DNA from: Phalacrocorax aristotelis
Taxonomy: Eukaryota; Chordata; Aves; Suliformes; Phalacrocoracidae
NCBI RefSeq assembly: GCF_949628215.1
Contig: NC_134277.1
Coordinates: forward strand, 109,571,463-109,635,462
Direction of reading: 5' to 3'
DNA: 64,000 bases
Made by a program: the position numbers and the translations under genes. This document shows positions 34,790-48,300 of the stretch, piece by piece. The first letter of the stretch is position 1, and every line of letters begins with the position of its first letter. The notes below the pieces were generated by a model. That model did no database searches. It was not told the origin of the DNA and saw only the letters and a list, made by a program, of their open reading frames with translations.

Positions 34790-34805
34790 GGGGGGGGGGG
34801 GGGGG
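34790..34805 (+). repeat. Poly-G tract (16 G)
   Basis: A run of 16 G followed by 'aaaaccc'. Such runs are prone to length error in sequencing and assembly. Confidence 0.9.
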
Positions 34806-36881
34806 AAAACCCTGAAGCTTTAATCTTAAGGAAAAATCAAACTAATTTTTTCCTGTGAATCTGTATTTGAGTTGCCAGCCTTCACGGTCTCCAGGGCTGA
34901 CAGGCAGAAAGCTTGAGCACTTTTGAAGAAGATTACTGGGGTTGTGCAGACCTTACAGCAGAACAACACTGTGGTAGGAGTTCCTGTTCCACATGTCCAC
35001 ATTGATGGGGCAGCTGTCTGATACCACAAAAACACCATGGCCTTCTAGTTCCAGTGACTATGCTTGTACTACTTGTACTCTCCCGTGGACATACAGAGCC
35101 ACCCCAATGCTGTTACAGAAGTTTAAACATCAAGGATTTCACTCATCAGTGTAACTCCATTAATATCAGTAATGTCATGCAGCTACAGAACATGGCTCTG
35201 ATTTGCAAAACCAAGCATATTTTTGTTGATACATTCTGGTCTGTCAATGACTAGCTCATACCAAAAATTCTCTGAAAGCCAGCAGGGAACAACTAAGGTC
35301 TGAACACCTATTTACAAACACACAAAGGAGTAGCAATGAATTAAGTTTGGTTTTGGGGAGTGTAGTAGCAGTGTAGTCAGCTAATATATATGCAGATTTT
35401 TTTATTCAAGAAAAGGGGACAAATAAATTAATCCAGAGTTTCAGATCAATTAGAAGCATCAGGACAAAGAGAAATGGCGAGTCTCCTGACTTTTCCCTAG
35501 AGAATATATCTGCAGGTAGAGTAAGTTCACAGGCACTCATTCAAAGAACAGGATGAAACGAAAGGAGCCTAATTTCCAGCAATGAGAAAGAAATGCACTT
35601 GGTTAGCATACATCTCAATTTTAGTGACAGGATTAATATTGATCTGCATTACCAACATTATCAAGTTCAATGATACCATCACTTCTGAAAACCAGGAAAC
35701 AGAGCACACTCTCCAATGCAGCCTGATTTCAGCTTTAGCTGTAGGACAGTTGGAGCTTTGTCTTAATACATAGTGAGAAACAAACTAGAGAAAATGGATT
35801 ATCTTGTCGAGAATGTTCAGTTAATTTGAGGTTTGCAACCAAGTACTGTTTTTGGCACTGAGAGTTAAAATTAACTGCTACTAATGTGGTGATAATAATA
35901 ATGAGAAAACAAAAATTAAAGAAAGACACAGTTTTCTTTTTCAGATTTATAGAAGTCTATTCTCAGCAGACTAAACAAGACTAGGAAAAAATTGCAGTGC
36001 TTCTCAGTTATAAATAATATAACAATTGATTAAAATACAAAAGCAAATGAAAGTTTAATATTATTATAGAATTGATAACAGGAAAGATAATTTAATCAAC
36101 TAATGACATTTCCACCTCCATGTTCATTAGAACCTTCCTAAAAGACAGTAAATTTGTCAGTAACTACATGCTTCTTTTTAATGTCTTCTTCGTACATTAT
36201 TTTGAGATTAAGATAGTGAGGTTGTAAAGTGCCAGAGAATAACAGGGAGGCCATAGGAATTTCTTACAAAGGCATATGTCTATGAGTTAGAGCATGCAGT
36301 GAGAAAGTTCACGACACCTGATTCAGTGGAAGTGATATTTTTATCCTAAAGGCCCTATCCTAAGTGCCCTGCAATGGAATGATCAATGCTTGATCCGACA
36401 TAGAGGTAGAATGGGATGGACAGGCAATTCAAGCACTGCCAAAAAGCGTGCCAGTATCAAGCTAATCCATAAAAATTGTTTAAAGAAATTTGAGTCAGCT
36501 GAATGAGTCTGTATTGCATCAGACCTTTACATCACAGCCACGTTTCTAACAGAGGATCAGAACATTAACTTTACTGCCATGTCAAACCACAGCTCCTACA
36601 TCCCTTACAGCTGAGGCCTTTGCTGATTTTAATAGTACAGGTTAACGTGCCAACCACTTGCAATTGTAATAATACATTTTTTCCATGTGAATGTGTCCAC
36701 TAGACACAGTGAATGAAACCAAAATACACTGGATCTTAATACTTTAGCCCTGTCTAAAAATTTTTCTTCTTATTCTTTCAGCCCGTGTTTTTTTTTTATT
36801 CTGAAATTCTGATTATTTGTGTTTCTTGAGGTTGTCCTATGCAATCATTGAACTGTTTTTTCCAAAATACATTCCAGAATT

Positions 36882-36932
36882 TACTGGGGGTTTGGGGTTT
36901 GGGAAGTTGCTTTTTTGTTTGGTTTGGGGGAG
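36882..36932 (+). repeat. G-rich tract, potential G-quadruplex
   Basis: G runs of 5, 4, 3 and 5 separated by T-rich spacers ('ggggg ttt gggg ttt ggg ...'). They are compatible with a G-quadruplex on the plus strand. The sequence is otherwise non-coding. Confidence 0.6.
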
Positions 36933-39900
36933 GATTTGCATCTTTCCCATTTCTCTGGCATAACTAACATTTTCTGAAGTATCTGAAAATTATCATTTAC
37001 AAATAAACACTGGAAAATGAAACCATGAAAGAAACATTCACGCAATATGGCATGAGTGGAAATCCATGCATTTCCACAGCTGTGGCCCTCACTTCCCTCA
37101 CTTCCCAGCCTGGCCTCCACACTGGCCGTGCCAGCGGGAACACTTGGAAGCCATATGGCAAACAGGATCAGGGGACCCTTCTGAGTTGAAAAAAGTAGCC
37201 TCTTAAAAGGATGTTTATTTTTCTGCTAAATTTGGGGTCTGGTCTGTTTATCCACATGTAGATCTGTGCAATACAAATGGGAGGAAAAAGCTGCCAGTGG
37301 GAGACAGAAGCTGTTGCAGCCAGCAGAGCTGCCAATGGAAATCTGTGTCCAACCACAGCCTTAGAAACCAAAACTGTTCTGCTAGCTTAAATGTTTTTCA
37401 CATACAAATAAAATAAATATGACTGACCTTACTTGTTGGTGTGTGCCTGCTGACAAACTAAACCTGTTTCCAGGAATACAGACGCATGGCAAACGGTTTC
37501 TGTATTTACTGAAGCGCAGCACAATTAACAAGAGGATGGGCTAGCTCGGGAAAAACACATAGCTGAGGGAGTCAATCAGTAGATGAAGGGAACAAGGTAG
37601 CCTCCCTCAGCAGAAGCATGGTAATGATACCTGCCTATTCCTCCTCTCCTGACCCAGACTTAGTCACAGCCTTTAGCTACCTGAAAGACCACATGCTCAT
37701 TTGAGAGGAAGAAGAGTTGAATGCTCTGAGGCTTGTTGCTCTTTCTAACTCAGCAACAATAAAACAGTTTGTCGAGGGAACAAGGTCAAAAATACCAGCT
37801 TCTCCTTTCTCAGAGGAGGATCCTATTGACCAGCTACTATTCAGAGAGCATGGCTTCCTCTTGATTCTTTTTCGGCTCCAGAGAGCTTACTTTGGTGTAG
37901 CCTCAGCAAAAGATTGCCTCTGACAGTAGTCCTTTAGTCAGACAAGAAAGTCTTTTTTTCTTGGGAAGCGAGAGGCTTGGGGTTGAAGCTCCTGCCTCCA
38001 AGGGGCCTGCAATGGAGGCACCACTGCTCTGAATGAGATCTTAGGCTCCAAAGCTGTTCAATAAGTGGTAGGCATCTCTTTTAACACATTGCTCAAGGCT
38101 ATAGTTATGGGGCTCAAATTCAGCCTGATGTAATATTTATTTCACCTACAGCAATGCCAAGTTCAGTGTAACCATGATAGAAAATATGTCAGACAGGGTG
38201 CAATGGTTAAAAAGACAAGCTGTAACTTCCCTTCCCATAACAGAACACAGGGCATCACTCACCAAGTTAGTGATGCTGGCAGAGCAGGAGCGAGACCAGG
38301 AACGCCAAGCTGTAAATACCATACCAGTGCATCATTACGTTTTTACAGCTCTGCCCTGAAGGTTGGAAATGCACATAATCACGACAGGAAGATTACTTTC
38401 CAATTAAACTTTCTCCATCTAGTTTAGAAAAGATATGTGACATCTTTACTAGGATAAGTTTCACTTGGCACACCTTGTTGTACTTGAAGGGATAGAGATG
38501 TTTCTGTGTATAACATTCTGCCTCTTTGCATCTGTAAATGGGCTATAACAGTACAACTACACCTCCAGCAAGAAGTTTTACCACTTTCACATAACTGGTG
38601 GCACTAATGCAAAACAGCTCCTGCCTGTAGGGAAGCCCTGGGTGAAACAGAGCATTTGAATTCTTGCACACAACCACTTAGAGAAGAAATGACACATTTG
38701 TTCAGCCTATTTCTATTTGCTGCCTGAAAAAAGCCAGAGCAGCTGTGTCGGCAAGGTACCCTCTGTCCTCGTTAAAGGGTACAGAAACCTTCTTTTAAGC
38801 CTGATGCTGAAATCTTGATTAAAATATACCATCCTTATGCTTTTTTGGAGAAGCTGTGCTCTGGCATTTTCCTCTGAAATCAACTGCTATTTCTAAATAC
38901 CCTTTTGCATCAACTTTTTCTTTTAGTACTAACTGCACTTGATTTGCTGTTTGCAGAAAAAGTCAATATTACTATTAGCAACAAAGAACAATCCACGCAT
39001 TCACGGCTGTGCTTTGATTCCAAATTTTCTACCCCATATGCCTCCCTCGCAGACCTTTGAAAAGGCTTGCATAGGACAACTTTATTTGTTTCAGACTTGT
39101 TTTAATGTTTTTACTTTAAAGGAGGCTAGCGAATTTTCTTTGATTAAAGTATGGTTAATGTTCCGAAGCAGTGGTATAGCCACATCCCATTGATGACAGT
39201 CAGATAATGGACTTCATACAAAGAGTGTCTGAAGATCAGCTTTTGGCATAAGAACCAGAGTTCAGTCTTTGTAATGAAATGTTATCCAGACAGGAGGAAA
39301 TTAAGCTGGCTCTTTTGCTAGCACAGGATGCCCTGGTGACCAAAACCTCCAGCTCCTACAGCAGGAAGTGCGAAGACATGAAACATGGTGCTAGGTTTGG
39401 CTACAGAGGAGTATGGCAATGGCAGTAGTGTGAGTCTCCTTACCTACATCTCCATCTTGGATAGCAAATACTTCTTTCAAGTGCTTCTTCCTGGCAGCCA
39501 AAGGTTTTGACATCCTCAGGTATCTTCCTGTAGCACTAGATTTATTCACATGAGATTGGGTCACTGTGTAAGAGACATGCAGGAGTTGAAGCTCACTGAG
39601 GAGTGGATTTTCATCTCAGTGCCTGCTCAAGAACAGGACAGGGCAGAGGTATAGAGAGTTATACCAGCCACTATAACATCCCATGCTATGAACATCAGCC
39701 TGTGGTCCAGAGCAGCAGGGGGAAAGCTGTAGGGAAAAGCTTCCATCATGATACAGTACAGGGACGCATCTGGAAAAAAAGGAGTTGAACATTGCCACCG
39801 ATTCTGAAAGTCAGAGTTAGATTTTGTCTGCCACAGAAAATGTTACTTCTGATGTTCTTAATATGTTATACAACTTTGGTTGACCAATTTGGCTGCGGAA

Positions 39901-42697
39901 GTATAAGTTTACTAGCATAACTGTAGTATAAATTGAGCCCTTACCTCTTTTCAGAGTAATCTTTTAGTGCAGAAGAGCCCTAAGGAGATGCGGTTTGGGT
40001 TTTCAAATCATGTGTTTACTGAGCCTTTCTGATAAGAACAACTGCTTTGCCCCCCAGCTTCTTCCAATATATACCCACAGACTTGTGACTTGGGCAGTAC
40101 ATAATCTCAGGTCGCAACATGATCCTCTGCAAATCTGCAGCATGCCTTGGTTTTCAGTTAGAATTTGTTTAAGCAGACATTTCTCAATTCAGATTTAATC
40201 TTCACCATCACAGTGAAAGACTCACCATGCCCACCCAACAGCATCCACTGCTCCTCTCAGGCAGCAGTGGTGCAGGTAATGGCACACACTCTGGGGGATC
40301 TAATCACATACACCATGTTTTCAGTTCAGCAGCAGTTTATTCTCCAGGTAAGATATGTAAGGTGATAAGAGGTAAAGCGTTGTATCTGTGTCAGGAGTAG
40401 ACGCACACATTGAGGACTGATCACCATGGTGGGCTGGAGACAACTCTCAGACAGTGGAGCTGAAGCAGAAGGCAGGAAACGCCAGCTGGTACACGATCCC
40501 TATGAGGGTCACTTGCCTTTCTCTGGCAGGGGCGAGAAGTTAAAGAAAGACATGTAAATATATTCCACTATCCCCAGTTTTCCTTCATTGGTCCAAATTA
40601 AAATGTTACTTTACAAATAATTTATTTTCAAATGGCATTTGGGAAGCCAGTGCCTTCTGCTTGATCCATAGGATAAGTGGGCTTTTTTCTTAGTAATAAG
40701 ATCAATAAACTAATAGTATTTTGCAAATTCCAAGCTTTCCTTAAGAAGAGACTCTGCTCTTTGCTTCCAGTCAGGAGGTAAGCTATCATATTTAAGATTA
40801 AAGTAATCTTTTTTTCTTTTAAAGCCATAAATCACATTGGAATTTTACCATTTAAATCAAGTAAAAAAAATTTAGAAGACTTACAGGGAAACTTTGATGA
40901 GCAATGCAAGATAGACATACTTCTAAATACATTTACCTTAAATTATGTCTTAGTAGCAAATCTAGTTCAACTGTTACTGGCAGAGAAGGCACAGTGACCA
41001 ATCTTCACACACAGAAATACTGATTGATTTCAGAGAAAGCATTGGGACCTCTCAGAATATCAATAGGGCATGGCTTTAATGAACATTCTAGCCTCCAGCT
41101 TTTCACAGGAGCACTCTATCCAATCTTTAAAGCACATAATGGTAAATTTGGCCAGAAGTAGTTGAAAACAATTTGTTTTCTAGTATGACTTTTTCTCCTC
41201 AAGGACATTTTGACCACAGATCAGGAAATTGTGAAATTTTCAAGGAACATATTCGAACAGCGCTGAACGTTGCACTGAGCAGGCTGGTGTGGCTTTCAGG
41301 TGTGAGTGAAGCCTTGTCCAGAAATTCACCCCTTTGCCTCTCCCCTTTCCTTTTGGTATTATTAAAGGTCACCACAGCAGTATTTTACCCACTGAAGTTA
41401 CCAGAAGTCACCTTGGCTATCATCTGTGGAAAGTTACTCAAAAACATATTGATGATTTAGGGTTTGATATCCTTGAGTACATGCAGCTGCCATTATTGCA
41501 GTGTGGAAGTGTAAAATCAGATATTGTCTTCAATGATAGGTTGTTTACTGATGTTGCAGGGGTAATGCAGATTTCCTTCCTCCTTTTTAGATTATACAAT
41601 TCAATTATTTTCTGCACAGTATTTTCTAATGAACACATAAATGTGAAAGAAAAAATAATGGCTGCTTCTTTTTTTTTTCTCTTAGTTGCCTCTTTTCTTT
41701 CTGGACTTGTAATAAATAAAAAAAATTAATTAAAAGTGATCCCGGCCTGGCCAAAAAACTGCTTCTTACAAAGTCAGCAGTGAATAAAGAATACTAAATA
41801 TTGCACTTCTGTTGCTCAGGTAGGAAAGGCAATGAGTAAAGTGGTAGCAGGGACTAATTTGCTACAAAACTGCCTACTCCACTGAAGCTAGCACTGAACT
41901 CACACTGCCAACTTGCCAAAAAACATATAGGTTCTTCTCTAAAGACCCCCCACACTGATCCAACTCAGCAAAAACAAGCAACTAGGTAGTGCATTGCGAC
42001 CAGCCACAGTAATTAGCACCTCCCCCATCCACTGTTAATTGTCTGCACAAAAAGAAGAGTCATAAAGATGCTGTACTCCAGCTCTGTCACTTGGTTACAC
42101 TAATTGTGCAGCCACCGAATTTTGAAACTTAAAACCATGCAGTGATAAACAGAATCTTTAATATTCGACACGTGTTTAATTGGGTCTCAAGGAGGCAAAA
42201 AATTACGCTGTGTATTTTTGATGTAGACCACTGTAATGATTACATGTACTTCAGAGAAGACCAGACTGCAGAAGCTGTGAAAGACCACATTGGATTGCTA
42301 CTCAGTAGATGGATCACAAATACATAACACAAAGGCAGCCCTAGTAATAATCTTTCCTATAGCCCTGTAACTTCTTATTTTGCCATCAGGAGGAAGAGGA
42401 TCATAGACCCATAAACTTGCTCATCTTACTACCATGTTACTTTTCTTATGTCATACACACCGATGTTCAAATATCAGTGCACACAAACCATTTTAGCAGC
42501 TGTGGCTTTATATACTTATTATTACATGCAGGATATTTTAAGAAAGACTGCATGCCCAGCTGCGAGGGACCTGAGTTTCAAGGACTGCTGAACAGCTCAT
42601 CTTTAAAAAATCAGACCTTTTTGTATTATTACCAGTAAGGTGTCTCAAAACATAATTTCTAAAATCAATAATCTTTTAAAATTCAGCTTTGTTGTAC

Positions 42698-43273
42698 TGT
42701 GGTGGGTTGACCCCAGTCAGCAACCAAACACCCACCCTGCTGCTCACACTCCCCTCTGCCATGTGATTGGGAGAAAATATAAGGAAGGTGAAAAGACTCA
42801 TGGATCAAGACAATGACAGCTTAATATGGAAAGCAAAAGTGTTGCACACAGACAAAACAAAAAGAAGAATTTATTCACTGCTTCCCATCAGCAGGCAAAT
42901 GTTCAGCCTCCTCCAGGAAAGCAAGGCCTCAGCACGCATAATGATTACTTGAGAAGACAAACACCATAGCCACAAATTCCTCCCTTCCTCCTCCTTTTCC
43001 TCAGCTTTTAGTGCTGAGCATGACATCATATGGTACAGGATATCCATTTGGTCTGTTGGGGGTCAGGTGTCCCAGCTGTGTCCCCTCCCAACCTCTTGCC
43101 CACCCCCAGCTTACTGGCCTTTGCAGGAGTGATTTGGACAAACAGCCTCGATGCTGTGCAAGCACTGCTCAGCAGTAGCCAGAACACTGGTGTGTTATCA
43201 GCTTTAGCCACAAAACACGAAGCACATCTCCCTACAGGCTGCTATGAACTCCATCTCAGCCAGACCCCGTACA
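42698..43273 (+). mobile_element. Probable solitary LTR of an avian ERV family
   Basis: The sequence starts TGTGGTGGGTTGACC and ends CCGTACA, in TG...CA form and about 576 bp long. I recognise this start and the block 'gagcatgacatcatatgg ... cagctgtgtcccctcccaa' from a repeat family dispersed in bird genomes that I believe to be a retroviral LTR. The flanks are TGTAC on the left and AGTAC on the right, a near match to a 5-bp target duplication. No internal retroviral sequence adjoins it. The family name and orientation are not certain. Confidence 0.6.
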
Positions 43274-43506
43274 AGTACTTCCTATATTTGATTTCTCCAG
43301 TGTTCCTGTAGACTTTGACAGTACTGGTTTGTCTACGTACTATTTGTGCTATTCCATCTACTATTTGGCATATATGCTGACGCAAGCCCACTGGGCAATG
43401 AAGCTAACTCTTTCATAATGAATAGTAAATTAATGTCCCCAGTTCAGCCTATGTAGAAGAGGGATTAGAGTAAAATAATTTGGAATACTTAAAGCATTAC
43501 AACATC
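43274..43506. other. Short spacer between the solitary LTR and a CR1 fragment
   Basis: No recognised element in these 233 bp. Confidence 0.5.
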
Positions 43507-43661
43507 GGAGCCCCCATCCCTAGCAACATTCAAGGTCAGGCTGGACAGGGCTCTGAGCAACCTGATCTAGTTGAAGATGTCGCTGCTCACTGCAGGGGGG
43601 TTAGGCTGGATGATCTCTAAAGGTCCCTTCCAACCCAAACCATCCTATGATTCTATGATTG
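43507..43661 (+). mobile_element. CR1 LINE, short 3' fragment
   Basis: The last 155 bp of a CR1: 'catccctagcaacattcaag', 'ctgatctagttgaagatgtc', 'aggtcccttccaaccc', then 'ctatgattctatgatt'. It closely resembles the 3' end of the copy at 4797-5474, so both probably belong to one subfamily. Confidence 0.9.
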
Positions 43662-44274
43662 TACTTGGAAAACGTCTTAATACAAGTCTAGAATATTTAT
43701 TATAATGACTTAATACCACAGCCTAATTTACAACCAGATACTGCATTTCAACCTTTAAGAAAAATCTAAATTATTAGGTTTTATTACTCTTTAATTTAGA
43801 GATTAAAATGTATTACATGAAGAGGCAAAGACAATAAGCTTTACCTTCTCTGTGATGGCCTTCTTCAAGTAAAATTCCTAGAACTGAGCAAGTAGTCATA
43901 GATTTACAGAACTCTTTTGCAATGTTTCAAAGAAATCTCTCGGCTGATGGGCAGTGCTTCAAAAGAAATACTCTTCATTTAGGTTGAACAAAGAACCAGT
44001 TAAATATGCTGTGTAGAAATCTAGCCTCTCTTACAGAACAGGTGGTTTGCAATGATATTCAGACAGATCTGAAATGCAGTTGCATGTCTGCTCTGAGGCA
44101 GAAACACACATACACACACAACATAAAGAGGGAACAATTATACATTAGATATGCAAAAATACCTGAAAAGGAGCCAAGAAGGAGATTTCTATTAGAGTGC
44201 TGGCTTGGAAGACATTTAAGACAAAGAAGCTATCCCTATCTGGTTGCTACTACCCTTGTCAAAGAAACAGGACA
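43662..44274. other. Non-coding spacer
   Basis: About 600 bp between two CR1 copies with no recognised gene; it includes a short 'acacacatacacacac' patch near 44105. Confidence 0.5.
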
Positions 44275-45387
44275 TTTCTAGGCCTTTTGACACTATCTCC
44301 CACAGCATTCTCCTGGAGAAGCTGGCTGCTCACAGCTTGGACAAGTGCACTCTGCACTGGGTTAAAAACTGGCTGGACGGCTGAGCCCAGAGAGTGGTGG
44401 TGAATGGAGTCAAATCCAGTTGGCGGCCAGTCATGAGTGGTGTTCCCCAGGGCTCAGTGTTGGGCCCGGTCCTGTTCAATATCTTCATTGATGATCTGGA
44501 TGAGAGGATTGAGTGCACCCTCAGTAAGTTTGCGGATGACACCAAGCTGGGTGGAGGGCAGGATGGCCCTACACAGGGACCTGGACAGGCTGGATCATTG
44601 AGCCAGAGCCAAAGGTATGAGGTTCAACAAGGCCAAGTGCCGGGTCCTGCACTTTGGTCACAACAACCTCATGCAACGCTACAGGTTTGGGGAGGAGTAG
44701 CTGGAAAGCTGCCTGGAGGAAAAGGACCTGGGGGTGTTGGTTGACAGCTGGCTGAACATGAGCCGGCAGTGTGCTCACGCAGCCAAGAAGGTCAATGGCA
44801 TCCTGGCTTGTAGCAGGAATAGTGTGGCCAGCAGGAGCTGTACTCAGCACTGGTGAGGCCGCACCTCGAGTACTGTGTGCAGTTTTGAGCCCCTCACTAC
44901 AAGAAGGACATTGAGGTGCTGGAGCGTGTCCAGAGAAGGGCAACAAAGTTGGTGAAGGGTCTAGAGAACAAGTCTTATGAGAAGAGGCTGAGGGAATTTG
45001 GGTGGTTTAGTCTGGAGAAGAGGAGGCCGAGGGGAGACCTTATCGCTCTCTACAACTACCTGAAAGGAGGTTGTAGCAAGGCAGGGGTCAGTCTCTTCCC
45101 CCTAGTAACAAGTGATAGGACGAGAGGAAATGGCCTCAAGCTGTGCAAGGGGAAGTTTAGGTTGGATATTAGGAAAAACTTCTTCACCAAAAGGGTTGTC
45201 AGGCATTGGAACAGGCTGCCCAGAGAGGTGGTGGAGTCTCCATCCCTGGAGGTATTTAAAAGATGTGTAGATGTGGTGCTTGAGGATATGGTTCAGTGGT
45301 GGACTTGGCAGTGATAGGTTAGCGGTTGGACTTGATGATCTTAAGGATCTTTTCCAACCTTAACGATTCTATGATTCTACGATTCTG
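44275..45387 (+). mobile_element. CR1 LINE, 5'-truncated copy
   Basis: A CR1 copy from the middle of RT to the 3' end. RT motifs [20 protein letters not shown] and FADDTKLGG are readable around 44440-44552. A C-terminal ORF2 stretch is open at 44916-45314, with the usual [20 protein letters not shown] and [14 protein letters not shown] segments. The end has ATTCTATG/ATTCTACG octamers (45368-45387). It is frameshifted between these parts. It belongs to a different subfamily from copies B and C, judging by many differences in the shared region. Confidence 0.92.
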
Positions 45388-48300
45388 ATGAATAAGGAAG
45401 AATTGTTCAGTGTTAGGATCCTGGCATTGTAGAACAAGTCTTACAAGCTCCTCCCTGAGGACTGGACAAATAGGAAGAACAGCTTTCTTCTGCATTGTGC
45501 TTTAGTGATTCCACTGTCAGCTTGCTTACCTGGAAACCCAGCCTGAAGTCCAGTTAATATATTGAATCTTTTTACACTGAAGTATTGGTTTCCTACTCGT
45601 CACCAAAGATCCTGAAGATGGGTTCAACTATGCCTTTGCAATGCAATTTATACCTCTGTATGGTATAATTGAGGACATACTCTGAAGGTGAGGCAAAAGC
45701 GCAGGTCAGCTAACTTGTCCTACATGATTTTTACTATCACTTGAGAGAAGAGTGTAAGACAGTGTGGCTTTCATTGCTGGCATTGTAAAGCTGGCAGCTG
45801 AAGTATCCAACTTATCACATGTGAACGCAGTGAACATGGAAGTAATAAACACACAAAAAATATGCAACTCCTCTGCACTCTCCATGATGGTGCTTTAGAA
45901 GTTGAGGGGCAACAGTAAACTCTGTACAATTTTCATAGGTACCATCTTTATATTTCACCTCTTTACATTCTTGTGCAACTGGGTGCCACCCTCCCCCACC
46001 ACTTGTATTTCCTGGTTTATCATTCCAACCTCTGTGAGGCGCATGAGGACTTTTTATATGAAAAACACTCAAAGCAGTGGGTGGCTTTAGTACTATACCC
46101 TCACCTAACAGAGGTTTAGTCTGTTTATAGCCAAATCTTCAGGCACACTGAATAGCACCTCTTACTTCATATACATCCTCTCATTAATGTAACAGCCTAC
46201 ATCTTCATCGGTTGTGATAAAAATTGTAAAATTTGTCTGTAATTATGAGCTACTTTTTGCTTTTCTTCAGCAAGAGAATAAGAGCAATTTGCCTTCAGCT
46301 TGTGCAGATAGTATTGTTTCTTTATTCTGATTATATCTGACAGGGTTCCAAGGGCTGCAGTATATGTTGCAGGGCCACTGCTTGCTGCAGAAAAACAATC
46401 ACCACAGCTGGTATATAATTACACCATACTAATTGAAGCAGAAGATATTTCCCGAGCAGTAATGAGTAGTAGAGAGGGCTTAATGGACCAAATTGCTACA
46501 GAAGCCAATCTCAGTTACTCATTATTCCTTCACTAGCTGTCCTATACTAAATTCATCTCAGCAACTACACAAAATATCAGATGAAAACCTAAGTGTACAT
46601 TGTGGTAATATAATCTTTAAAGTTTCCACCAACATATAAAAATTTAAAGGTAGTATTTTTTGCATTAGTAAAAGTCACATAGTGCCCAGATCTGCAGAGC
46701 ATCTTCACTTCCAGGCTGGGATCACAACAGATAAAAGACCAGTGCCAAAACCTCCTAACATGCCTCCTTGTTCAACAAATTATCATTAGATCGTAACAAA
46801 TTTATGCCTATCCTGCTTTACATTTTTCTACTTTTACTTCTCCTAGGAGGAACAAAATGACTGATTTTTTCATAATAAATATTTATCAGTGCAAAGCCCT
46901 GCCAGACAGATTAAAAAGTAGGAACTTTGACACATGCTCTGCTCTCTGCTGCAGTATGTGAGAGGCAGAAAGAGCTTTCTCAACTCAGAAAACCATCTTA
47001 GATTTCTGGACTAGTGGTCTTGTCTCCTGCTCCTCCTCCAAGGAAAGTGTTGCCTTCTATTGGTGATGACTGAGGTTACTCACTGGGTGACTTATGGGCT
47101 ACATTCAGCTCTCCCAAGGAAAGCCATCCGGGAAGGACAAGGTGGCTTGCCTCACTAAAAAAAAGTGACATGGCAACAAGCAGCACCAGTCATAGGCAGG
47201 GTAAACCAGAGCAACTCCTAAATGCTACGACACCACCACATCAGAAGAATATATATCCGAACTTGTTTCAGTATGGCTGATCTGCTGCAGGCTCTTGTTA
47301 ATAGGTCATGATCACTCTGAAGTTAATCAGCTTTCTATTGCATCCCTTTAAAATCAGATGCAGGCAAAGAAATGCATGAAAAGAAGTTTGGGATTCACAG
47401 TAAAGCAGGAGAAAATATATGGCTATGCTGAGTAACATGGACACTGTCCCTTTCCTATATTCACTCAGCTATATACATCCAGAGCACTGATGCTCACTGT
47501 GAGGCAGGGCAGTCAAAAATTACCTCCCTCTCTGCAAAAACACAGGAGCCTGGCAGAAACACCCTGTGCTGTAAAGCCAAATTCTACTTTTCCTGCCTGT
47601 ATTTACTGTTTTCACACCTCACTGTTGCCTTTTGACCACCCTCTTCTGTACCAGCACAGAACAAAAGACTCAGCAATGCTTCTGCTCCATTTGTGGGTCA
47701 TCCCAAAGGGAAAGCAGGCAGGCAAACCAGGCGCTGCTCTTTGTGTGCATATCCTTTCTCCACCACCCTGTCCCTTTCCTCTTTCTCACGTCAAGGGACA
47801 ACTGTGGTCTTGTAGCTACTCCTCAGCATTAACCTGGGTTTAAGAGGGGGACTGCAGAGAAGAGTCTAAAACCCTGCATGTGCACATACAGCAAGTCTCA
47901 TAAAACACATCATGTATTAAAAAAAAAAAAAAAGCAAAGAAAAGCGTTAAATTGTGTGAATGACAATAGTGCCCAACTTTTGCTAGGATGGGCATTACCA
48001 CCTTGCAAGGCTATACATGGGTTTGCAAGCACTTTTTCCCCCTCTCTTAATGAGCAATCTTGACTCTTGGAAAAGTATGCTGCCCCTGCTAGTGCTCTGG
48101 ATTGCTTAGAGGTTTTTTGTGAGAATAACTCCGGAGACAAGAAGTCATCCTGTCTTAGGAGAATGCGGCCACCGTCTTGGACTCAGGCAGGGAAAATCTT
48201 TGACATAAAGCTGCTATGAGGAAACCTGACCTTGGTCTTGGGATGACAAAGAGGCGGCTGGATAAAAAGGAACGCAGCACATCATGGAACTCTCAGGTTA

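Larger units (their letters stand above)
27861..42697. other. Long non-coding stretch without a supported gene
   Basis: No gene or transposon is recognised over almost 15 kb. Open frames are all under about 132 codons and lack convincing domains. Notable low-complexity items are a 16-G run (34790-34805) and a G-rich tract (36882-36932). A 63-codon frame at 35582-35773 begins with a basic N-terminus and a hydrophobic segment (residues 8-23) like a type II membrane anchor, but nothing else supports it. By synteny this may be intergenic between MC5R and its upstream neighbour. Confidence 0.5.

Noticed and set aside
41173-41729. Two overlapping plus-strand open frames (95 and 131 codons)
   Set aside because: Different frames of the same AT-rich DNA, with a poly-T derived hydrophobic C-terminus; no domain or family resemblance.
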